Assembly: GCF_000973105.1 (NCBI RefSeq)
Contig: NC_015844.1
Location: 4,770,501 to 4,834,500, forward strand
Reading direction: 5' to 3'
From: Zobellia galactanivorans
GTDB lineage: Bacteria > Bacteroidota > Bacteroidia > Flavobacteriales > Flavobacteriaceae
DNA: 64,000 nt
Shown here piece after piece: positions 57,518-64,000 of the stretch (within the stretch, counting starts at the first letter, position 1; each line of letters begins with the position of its first letter). The notes beneath the pieces were generated by a model. That model worked only from the letters and a program-made list of their open reading frames with translations, did not search any database and was not told where the DNA came from. The position numbers and the translations under genes are program-made.

Positions 57518-58582
57518 TTATCCTTTTCTTTCCATTTCGCTCATCACATCTACCAAAACCCCTACACTTTCTAGGGAAAGGGCATTGTACATAGAGGCGC
57601 GATATCCACCTACGGATCGGTGACCGTTGATTCCGTTGATTCCGGCTTCCTTCCAAAGGGCATCGAAGGTTTCTTTTAGCCTATCATCGGCCAGGTTAAA
57701 GGTAGCATTCATGTTCGAACGGTCTTCTTTCTTGGCAAAACCTTGAAATACAGGATTCAGATCAATTTCAGAATAAAGCAATTGCGCCTTCTTCTCATTG
57801 ATTTCCTCAATCGCCGCAATACCGCCCAAGTCTTTGAGCCACTCTAATGTCAACATGGAGGTATAAACCGCAAATACCGGAGGGGTATTGAACATACTAT
57901 CTTTGGAAATATGCACTTGGTAGTCGAGCATACTTGGGATTTTTCTTGAGACCTTCCCTAGAATATCATCTTTTACCACGACCAAGGTTGTACCGGCGGG
58001 GCCCATATTTTTTTGTGCTCCGGCGTAAATCAGGTCAAATTGGGTGAAATCAAGTTGTCGCGAAAAGATATCGGAACTCATATCGCAAACCAAAGGCACA
58101 TTTGTCTTTGGAAATTTCTTGATCTGCGTACCGAAAATAGTATTGTTCGAAGTTAAATGAAGATAGTCTAAACCTTCGGGTATGGCATAGCCTTTCGGGA
58201 TATAGTTAAAGTTCTCGTCTTTTGATGATCCAACTTCCATAATATCCCCGAACATTTTAGCCTCTTTAATGGCCTTTTCGCTCCAGGTACCGGTATTTAA
58301 ATACCCTGCCTTGTTTTCAAGAAGGTTATAGGCCGTCATAAGAAACTGCATACTTGCCCCACCTTGAAGAAAAAGTGCTGAATATCCTTTGCCTTCCAAG
58401 CCCAAAAGCTCTAGGGCAAGACTACGTGCCTTTTCCATGACTTCAACGAAGTCTTTGCTTCTATGGGAAATTTCTATAAGCGAAAGTCCCGATTCGTTAA
58501 AGTCCATTATAGCTTCAGAAGCTTTTAGAAATACCTCTTGCGGTAGTACACAGGGTCCGGCACTAAAATTGTGTTTTTTCAT
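57518..58582 (-). CDS. serC: Phosphoserine aminotransferase
   Basis: A 354-residue PLP enzyme of serine (and pyridoxal phosphate) synthesis that transfers an amino group from glutamate to 3-phosphohydroxypyruvate. The N-terminus NFSAGPCVLPQEV is the family hallmark; PLP is bound by Lys191 in YAGAQKNMGPAG, and ISHRSKDF supplies phosphate contacts. It heads the serC-serA pair, with the LuxC-like reductase upstream on the same strand. Confidence 0.97.
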   Translation of the reverse strand: MKKHNFSAGPCVLPQEVFLKASEAIMDFNESGLSLIEISHRSKDFVEVMEKARSLALELLGLEGKGYSALFLQGGASMQFLMTAYNLLENKAGYLNTGTWSEKAIKEAKMFGDIMEVGSSKDENFNYIPKGYAIPEGLDYLHLTSNNTIFGTQIKKFPKTNVPLVCDMSSDIFSRQLDFTQFDLIYAGAQKNMGPAGTTLVVVKDDILGKVSRKIPSMLDYQVHISKDSMFNTPPVFAVYTSMLTLEWLKDLGGIAAIEEINEKKAQLLYSEIDLNPVFQGFAKKEDRSNMNATFNLADDRLKETFDALWKEAGINGINGHRSVGGYRASMYNALSLESVGVLVDVMSEMERKG

Positions 58583-58658
58583 AAGGTGTAAAATAATTTA
58601 AGAGGATAAAGGTCTTGAATTTAAGGGAAAACGTAACTATTTATCACGAAAAATTCCA

Positions 58659-59699
58659 TTAGTTTTTTAACAGGAAGTCAACAGTGTCAAGGTTGTCGGC
58701 GTAGTCCGTCAGCGAGGGTTGTTGGGTCTTTCCAAAAGGTATTTCCCCCTCTACGACACCTTGCCCCACAATGCACTGTAGTTCATCCGTGTCAGACGCA
58801 AGCCTTTCCTTCAATGAAGAAAGGTCCTTATAACGTTCGTAGAAGAGCGAAGCAATAGGGGAGCTATAGCTTTTATCTTCCTTAAGGGTCAAAAATCCGT
58901 TATCGAGTATCTTAAACTCCGACATCAGATAGACCGCTTTATTATAATCGTAGTTATTCGCATATTTAACGTGCTCTACAATAGGGTGGTGGGGGTACAC
59001 GGCCTTAAAAAGCGTATCGAAATCATAGGTATCGGGAACAAATATCTTACTGACACTTCTACACCCCAAACCGTAATAACGGAATACATCTTCCCCTAGG
59101 GCATTGAGCTGTTCCGTCGATTCGTTTCCGGTCAAAACGGCAACCGAGTTTCTGTTTTTTCGAATAATATTGGGTACCTTACTGAAATAGTGCTCAAAAT
59201 AGCGGGAGGTATTATTGCTTCCTGTAGCGATTACGGCATCGAAGCCCTCTAGACGCCCATCGGAAATTTCAATGCTGTCTTTTAAGGAAGGTTCAATAGA
59301 AACCAAGTAATCCTTAATAAAGATATTGAGCACATTATCGTTGGAAGACAATTTGGCCAACACCTTGTTTCCGGTAATGAGTACCGACAGAAAGTCGTGA
59401 AACCCAACTAAGGGAATGTTTCCTGCCATGATCAGGGCCACCGTTTTCGGGCGGTTCTGTTTGACGTCGTAGGCAGATAGCCAAGCGGTAAGATTTTCAT
59501 CGGTAAGCAATTCGCCCCAGCTTTTGAGTGCGTGTATTACATTTTCCCGGGTAAACCAACCATTTTTATGTTTGGATAGGACAATGGCCTCGTCTAATTT
59601 TCGCGACCATTCATCGTTTGGTGTTTCCAATGTAACAAACTCCCTAAGAAAGTGGCCGAGTTTAACAAAAGCAATAAAAGTTTTGTGATGGTCGTTCAT
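58659..59699 (-). CDS. LuxC-like acyl-CoA reductase
   Basis: A 346-residue protein of the LuxC acyl-reductase family. Visible blocks are AGNIPLVGFHDFLSVLITGN (about residues 94-113), DAVIATGSNNTSRYFEHYF with a glycine-rich nucleotide site, and RYYGLGCRSVSKIFVP, whose Cys is the likely acyl-thioester nucleophile. LuxC reduces acyl-CoA or acyl-protein to an aldehyde using NADPH. There is no luxAB, luxD or luxE here, so light production is not indicated. The gene is divergent from a ferredoxin gene and near serC-serA, an arrangement that recurs in Bacteroidota. The ATG at 59697-59699 was chosen over an upstream TTG. Confidence 0.87.
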   Translation of the reverse strand: MNDHHKTFIAFVKLGHFLREFVTLETPNDEWSRKLDEAIVLSKHKNGWFTRENVIHALKSWGELLTDENLTAWLSAYDVKQNRPKTVALIMAGNIPLVGFHDFLSVLITGNKVLAKLSSNDNVLNIFIKDYLVSIEPSLKDSIEISDGRLEGFDAVIATGSNNTSRYFEHYFSKVPNIIRKNRNSVAVLTGNESTEQLNALGEDVFRYYGLGCRSVSKIFVPDTYDFDTLFKAVYPHHPIVEHVKYANNYDYNKAVYLMSEFKILDNGFLTLKEDKSYSSPIASLFYERYKDLSSLKERLASDTDELQCIVGQGVVEGEIPFGKTQQPSLTDYADNLDTVDFLLKN

Positions 59700-59703
59700 A
59701 TAT

Positions 59704-59734
59704 TTGTTCAAAATTGTATTCCGAAGTACCTTTG
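59704..59734 (+). promoter_or_regulatory. Promoter of the ferredoxin gene
   Basis: TTG at 59704-59706, a 20-base spacer and TACCTTTG at 59727-59734, full consensus. It overlaps the 5' region of the divergent LuxC-like gene; the ferredoxin leader is about 90 bases. Confidence 0.65.
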
Positions 59735-59792
59735 TGCAAAAGTAAGAATACTGAATCGATTTTTGCTTTTAAGATTAAAATGAAAATATAAC

Positions 59793-59812
59793 GAACGGGT
59801 TAAAGTCCGTTC
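59793..59812 (+). promoter_or_regulatory. Hairpin in the ferredoxin mRNA leader
   Basis: GAACGG / CCGTTC, a 6-bp perfect stem ending 17 bases before the start codon. No T-run follows. A regulatory or stabilising leader hairpin is possible. Confidence 0.4.
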
Positions 59813-59829
59813 AGCTTAATAAAACGAAT

Positions 59830-60183
59830 ATGGCGATAGTTATAACGGATGAATGCATCAATTGCGGGGCTTGTGAGCCTGAGTGTCCGAATACTGCAAT
59901 TTACGAAGGAGCTGATGAATGGCGTTACAGTGATGGCACTTCTCTCGAAGGGGATGTTGTGCTTCCAAACGGTAAGGCGGTGAACGCAGACGAGGTACAA
60001 GAACCGATCAGTGATGAGATCTATTATATCTCACCTGATAAATGCACCGAATGCATGGGCTTTCATGAAGAGCCACAGTGTGCAGCGGTCTGCCCGGTAG
60101 ATTGTTGTGTGCCTGATGATGAACACGTAGAGTCGGAAGAGACCCTTTTGGCCAAACAAAAATTCATGCACCCCGACAGCTAG
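59830..60183 (+). CDS. Dicluster 4Fe-4S ferredoxin
   Basis: A 117-residue ferredoxin with two iron-sulfur sites. The first is Cys9-x2-Cys12-x2-Cys15-x3-Cys19 ([13 protein letters not shown]); the second is Cys72-x2-Cys75-x8-Cys84-x3-Cys88, with an extra Cys92 and Cys93. An insert of about 50 residues separates the two motifs, unlike short clostridial ferredoxins. This resembles the 2[4Fe-4S] Allochromatium-like type with an unusual second loop. It may supply electrons to the divergent LuxC-like reductase; this is only context. It is monocistronic with a terminator at 60223-60249. Confidence 0.92.
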   Translation: MAIVITDECINCGACEPECPNTAIYEGADEWRYSDGTSLEGDVVLPNGKAVNADEVQEPISDEIYYISPDKCTECMGFHEEPQCAAVCPVDCCVPDDEHVESEETLLAKQKFMHPDS

Positions 60184-60222
60184 GGCGTTGGGCTAATTTT
60201 TTAATCGAAAGACATTACATAG

Positions 60223-60249
60223 AAACCTGGGCACTGCCCGGGTTTTTTG
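60223..60249 (+). terminator. Terminator of the ferredoxin gene
   Basis: AAACCTGGGC - ACT - GCCCGGGTTT, a 10-bp stem with one T-G pair, followed by a T-run. Confidence 0.9.
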
Positions 60250-60275
60250 TTTCTTGATATTCACATAGACAAAAT

Positions 60276-60303
60276 AAAAGCCGCCTAGTTATAGGCGGCT
60301 TTT
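60276..60303 (-). terminator. Terminator of the STN-type TonB receptor gene
   Basis: AAAAGCCGCCTA - GTTA - TAGGCGGCTTTT, a perfect 12-bp stem, 32 bases beyond the receptor's stop codon; a T-rich run follows on the minus strand. Confidence 0.9.
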
Positions 60304-60335
60304 GTTCAAGCAATAATATACTTAAATGTAATAGC

Positions 60336-63300
60336 TTAGAACTTATAGTTCAACGATAAGTTGAACATGGTTCCTAATTGACTGAAATGGTAGCCGTCAT
60401 AAGTCATTTGAGAATACCTTTGGTTGAAGGTAATCAGGTTAGAAGGCGAATTCACGACCGCGGCACCATCTAATATTGCCTGACCGGTTGCCGTAGCATC
60501 AACAAAACTCCATTCGGGCAATACATTAAATAAATTGTTGACATTCAATGCAATCGTAAACTTTTCGGTTGCATTAAAATTTATCCCTAAATCGGTCACG
60601 ATTTTTGGGGTAAACTCTGTACTCAAATCAGAACCGCCATCTGCTGCGGCCCCTGCAGGAATATCGGCAGCATTAATAAAAATGTCTTCAAGGTCTTGCA
60701 ATCCTTGTTGTTGGAACCTTGTTTTTCCGAAATAGGTATTGTTCAGGGAGAAACCGAATTTATTGATATTATAGTTTATTCCAAAAATCCACTTCGTTTC
60801 AGGACGAGAAGTAAAAAACAAGGCCTCTTGGGTTCCGTTCACTACGGATTGACCTGAGTTTTCCACTAGAGGAATGTTCTTGACCGGACCATCAAGTTCG
60901 TTTTGAATCGTATAGTTTCCCGATAAATTCAAATCTAGACTACCTGCCCCAAGTGCAATGCCCCTATAAGCAAGAACTACATCTACACCCGAAGTCCTTG
61001 TATCAATGGCGTTCGAGAAAAAGCTAACATCACTTAAATTATTGTTCGCCAAAAGAACGTCTAACGGGTTGGCAGCATCGCCGCTTCCTCCAATTTCATT
61101 CCCCAATACAATTCTATCTTCTACGGCAATATTGTAGTAATCGAAAGTATAGCTGAATTTATTGGCTATTTTCCCACCAAAGCCAATGGTAAAGTTCGTA
61201 GACGTTTCGGCATCCAATTGCGGTATGCCCAAAAGTTTGGCTTGTGTAGACACGTTGTTGATCAAACCACCTACTTGAATACCTTGACCGGGAACAAAAC
61301 TATACTGGGCTTTCTGAGTGTAGATCTGATGTAAGGTAGGCGCCCTAAATCCAGAAGAGATCGAACCTCTTAAGGTAAACGCATCAGCCACTTTGTAACG
61401 TGAGCTAAACTTATATACAAAAGCATTGCCAAAATCAGAATAGTTTTCCGTTCTAATAGTACCACTTAACAAGAACGCATCGGTTACGTCGTAATCTAAA
61501 CTTAAATAGCCCCCAATGTTATACCTGTTGAATTTACCGGAGTTTTGTGGAGAGGCACCCGCAAATGAATCGGCACCGCCACCATCATATGAAGCTAGTT
61601 CCCCTTCTATGATTTCAAAAGTTTCTGTTCTGAACTCAGCACCGACACCTATACTTATTTTATCGGATAGCAATCTTGAGATATCAATATTCCCAACGTT
61701 GTGTGTGAATTTGGTTCCACCAGGATTGAAGGATTGTTGACTATTTTCACGATACAACTGCGAACCTTCCGTGATTTCCCCATCATCTACCGAACCATTT
61801 CCATTGGCATCGAGAAAGACCGAAGGGGAGTATACAAAATTAGGATTGTGTGAATTATTGACCTTATAGGTCTGTAAGTTACCACCAGTGGTAAAACTAG
61901 CGTCTATATTCCAATCATTAATGGTCGACTTGAATCCGATAGTACCGTTATAATCACTAAGCAAACCCTCAAAGGTAGGTACATAACCTACATAAGCACC
62001 GTTAGGGCCATCAGGAAAAAAGTCGGTCAAGTAGCTCGAATAATCCGTTCCGTCAATATCAAGCGGTGATAATGACTCGGCTTGCCTCCAGTAGGGGGTT
62101 CTATAGTTGGCAAAACTGTTTACCGCCTTATACACATAAGCTGCATTTCCGTATAGTTGTGTGTTATCACTTAAATCATAGCCGAAATTGACCGAAAATT
62201 TGGCCGCTGCCGTTTCTGGAGAACCATTGATGTTGCCCGCATCAGGGGTTTCTGCCAAGAAGTTGTTTACCAGGTTCAACCCTGCCTGGTTTCTAGCGAT
62301 CAAACTCGCTTCATCATGACCGTTTTCGTAGTTTTCCGTATCCAGCGGGTCCCGATAAACAAAATCAGCGTATTCACCGCCGGCATCTACCGTTCCAGGT
62401 CGATTGGCCTGGTTTACTTTAGATAAATCAATGGTGTAATTGATAAAACCCTTGTCTTCGCCTATTGAACTTCCATTATTCAAGGATACCCCGAACATTT
62501 CACCGTCACCTTCCGAGGTAATTCCCGTACGCACCGTGGCGGAACCTTCATTGGGACTATCTTTAAGGATGATATTCATAACACCGGCAATGGCATCGGA
62601 ACCATATTGGGCCGAAGCACCATCCCTAAGGATTTCCACTCTTTTTATGGCGTCTGTCGGTATGGCGGAAATATCCGCACCGGTTTCACCACGTCCCGGT
62701 GAGGTTTGTGTGTACAAAAGGGCACTCAAGTTCTTACGTTTACCATTTATCAAGATCAGGGTCCTACTTGGACCCATATTACGAATTTCATAAGGATCGA
62801 GTAAGGAGGTGGCATCGTTTACGGGTGTTTGAACCGTGTTGAACGAGGGAATTCTATACTGTAAAGCTTTATCAAATGTCGCTTGCCCTGTAGAAGTTAA
62901 TTCCTTGACACCCACAACGTCAACGGGTAACGGTGTATCCGTGTTGCTTCGAGGAGCGGTTCGCGACCCTACAACAATAAACTCCTCCAATTGTACGCCC
63001 TCACTAAGCGATACGTTTATAACCGATTTTCCCGCTACCTTTTTTTCCGTGGTCGGAAATCCTATATAACTATAGACCAAGGTGGCATTATCGGAAACCT
63101 CAATGGTATAATTTCCGTCAAAATCGGTAGTGGTACCATTGGTCGTTCCCTTTTCCACCACATTAACACCTGCTAGCGGGTTGCCATCTTGATCTTCAAC
63201 CTTTCCTGAAACGGATTGCTGAAGTACGGATAGATCCAAAGTGGTAGTGTGGCCCAAAGTATTAAGAAAAAGCTTCTTAGTTTTTATTTTCTCGGCTTTC

Positions 63301-63608
63301 TTGTGGTATACGACATAATAGCTATTGCCCAAATACTCAAAGTCAAAACTGGTTTTACTCTCGAGTTTATGTATGATTTTATTGAGCTTATTATATCGGT
63401 ATTCCTCAGGATTTAGATTCTCCCCAGATATAAGGCTGGCATTATACGTAAAAAAAACCTTGTGTTTTTTACTTATCTCGGCGAGAAAATCGGAAAGGGT
63501 AACGTAATTTTCCGCTTCCCTGTCAAGGTTTTTGTCCGAAGCCTGAATCGGAATACTTCCGATCAACAGGCTAGCGGCTAACAGTGTTTTCATAATAGTG
63601 TTTCTCAT
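60336..63608 (-). CDS. TonB-dependent receptor with N-terminal STN signalling domain
   Basis: A 1090-residue outer-membrane receptor. Order: signal peptide (1-23), STN domain (about 34-102, with LSDFLAEISKKHKVFF and FEYLGNSYYVVY), carboxypeptidase-like domain (about 132-201), TonB-box-like EEFIVVGSR (208-216), plug (about 220-345, with PSRTLILINGKRK and DGASAQYGSDAIAGVMNI) and a barrel ending in Phe (SLNYKF). STN domains signal through a FecR partner to an ECF sigma factor; the fecR-like gene is directly upstream (63629-64000). Ligand unknown; such receptors import glycans or metal chelates. A second in-frame ATG lies five codons downstream. Confidence 0.92.
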   Translation of the reverse strand: MRNTIMKTLLAASLLIGSIPIQASDKNLDREAENYVTLSDFLAEISKKHKVFFTYNASLISGENLNPEEYRYNKLNKIIHKLESKTSFDFEYLGNSYYVVYHKKAEKIKTKKLFLNTLGHTTTLDLSVLQQSVSGKVEDQDGNPLAGVNVVEKGTTNGTTTDFDGNYTIEVSDNATLVYSYIGFPTTEKKVAGKSVINVSLSEGVQLEEFIVVGSRTAPRSNTDTPLPVDVVGVKELTSTGQATFDKALQYRIPSFNTVQTPVNDATSLLDPYEIRNMGPSRTLILINGKRKNLSALLYTQTSPGRGETGADISAIPTDAIKRVEILRDGASAQYGSDAIAGVMNIILKDSPNEGSATVRTGITSEGDGEMFGVSLNNGSSIGEDKGFINYTIDLSKVNQANRPGTVDAGGEYADFVYRDPLDTENYENGHDEASLIARNQAGLNLVNNFLAETPDAGNINGSPETAAAKFSVNFGYDLSDNTQLYGNAAYVYKAVNSFANYRTPYWRQAESLSPLDIDGTDYSSYLTDFFPDGPNGAYVGYVPTFEGLLSDYNGTIGFKSTINDWNIDASFTTGGNLQTYKVNNSHNPNFVYSPSVFLDANGNGSVDDGEITEGSQLYRENSQQSFNPGGTKFTHNVGNIDISRLLSDKISIGVGAEFRTETFEIIEGELASYDGGGADSFAGASPQNSGKFNRYNIGGYLSLDYDVTDAFLLSGTIRTENYSDFGNAFVYKFSSRYKVADAFTLRGSISSGFRAPTLHQIYTQKAQYSFVPGQGIQVGGLINNVSTQAKLLGIPQLDAETSTNFTIGFGGKIANKFSYTFDYYNIAVEDRIVLGNEIGGSGDAANPLDVLLANNNLSDVSFFSNAIDTRTSGVDVVLAYRGIALGAGSLDLNLSGNYTIQNELDGPVKNIPLVENSGQSVVNGTQEALFFTSRPETKWIFGINYNINKFGFSLNNTYFGKTRFQQQGLQDLEDIFINAADIPAGAAADGGSDLSTEFTPKIVTDLGINFNATEKFTIALNVNNLFNVLPEWSFVDATATGQAILDGAAVVNSPSNLITFNQRYSQMTYDGYHFSQLGTMFNLSLNYKF

Positions 63609-63628
63609 AGTAATGATTTGATTTTGAG

Positions 63629-64000
63629 TTAATTTTTAAACATTAAAAGTCTATTGTCTTTCTCGACAATTCGGGTTCCTGTCGATTTTTCTATAGCCGA
63701 CAAACAGATTTTTAGATTTTGGTTGGGGATGCCTCCCGTAAGTTTTTGATGTTTTAGTTCTTCGTCAATGAATTCCGTTTTTAGGCCATAGGCCTGTTCT
63801 ATATTTTTCATGACCTCATATACCGAGGTGTTGTTGAATATATAGGTTCCTTCACGCCATAAGGAATAGGAAAGTTCTTGGGTCACCCTGTCGTGGGTTA
63901 TGGCCTTGTCTTCATTGGAATACGATACCAATTCGCCCGGTTTCATTTTTTGGGAGGTGCCGTTCCCCAGCAAAAGCTCAATGCAGCCTTCATCTAAAAG
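63629..64000 (-). CDS. FecR family anti-sigma factor, C-terminal part
   Basis: The gene enters from beyond the right edge; about 123 C-terminal residues are seen. They include the end of the FecR domain (TQELSYSLWREGTYIFNNTS) followed by the STN-like C-terminal domain (VYEVMKNIEQAYGLKTEF and LTGGIPNQNLKICLSAI). FecR sits in the inner membrane, holds an ECF sigma factor and responds to the adjacent TonB receptor, whose start is 20 bases downstream. The cognate sigma gene is expected just outside the window. Confidence 0.9.
   Translation of the reverse strand, partial: LLDEGCIELLLGNGTSQKMKPGELVSYSNEDKAITHDRVTQELSYSLWREGTYIFNNTSVYEVMKNIEQAYGLKTEFIDEELKHQKLTGGIPNQNLKICLSAIEKSTGTRIVEKDNRLLMFKN

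Noticed and set aside
58659-59699. Bioluminescence (lux) locus
   Set aside because: Only a LuxC-like gene is present; no luxA, luxB, luxD or luxE genes are nearby.

Overview
The window reads as a chromosomal segment of a marine member of the Flavobacteriaceae (Bacteroidota). Supporting signs are TonB-dependent receptors with carboxypeptidase-like N-domains, a FecR/STN-receptor pair, families largely confined to this group (DUF4834, DUF6146, DUF6787, DUF7009, TIGR02757), promoters of the TTG-N19/21-TAnnTTTG type, and weak Shine-Dalgarno sequences. A Zobellia/Maribacter-like genus is a guess. Apart from one tRNA-Ser there are no stable RNA genes. I see no insertion sequence, integrase, prophage or CRISPR array, so this looks like ordinary chromosome with some lineage-specific cassettes.

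Layout: 1-6218 holds an outer-membrane transporter-like fragment, DUF4834, and a YfhO / glycosyltransferase 4 / flippase operon for surface glycans. 6336-9856 holds a transthyretin-like protein and a DUF7009 + YdeP-type molybdopterin oxidoreductase pair. 9921-14133 (minus) encodes an exported Ser/Arg-rich basic protein and UvrA. 14252-16410 is the most unusual part: two tandem copies of an ECF sigma factor gene, each with a leader hairpin and each followed by a 47-codon gene. 16393-26149 holds housekeeping genes (nth, bcp, an MBL hydrolase, a hydrolase, DUF4870-like membrane proteins, a dihydroorotase-like protein without its metal-binding HxH motif, a BatA-like membrane protein and a glycosyltransferase 2).

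After tRNA-Ser(TGA), 26744-30659 carries a lipoprotein propeller, a Crp/Fnr regulator, an exported HbpS/GlcG protein and a propeller-Dabb fusion. 31409-37377 is a heavy-metal efflux locus with a small His-rich exported protein, a CzcA-type RND pump fused to a TolC-like protein, and its adaptor. 38946-43610 holds a sugar isomerase-like protein and a siderophore receptor + PepSY reductase pair. 45251-45450 is a regulatory region with direct and inverted repeats in front of an AraC regulator.

The right part holds lolD-like and folE genes, and a periplasmic sulfite-oxidase-type enzyme with a c-type cytochrome and a sterol-desaturase-like protein. It continues with a second metal-type locus (His/Cys-rich small protein + ZnuD-like receptor), DUF6787/DUF6146/DUF937 proteins, and the serC-serA / LuxC-like reductase / ferredoxin neighbourhood. 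The window ends in an STN-type TonB receptor and the 3' part of its fecR partner, a typical trans-envelope signalling unit whose ECF sigma gene would lie beyond the right edge.
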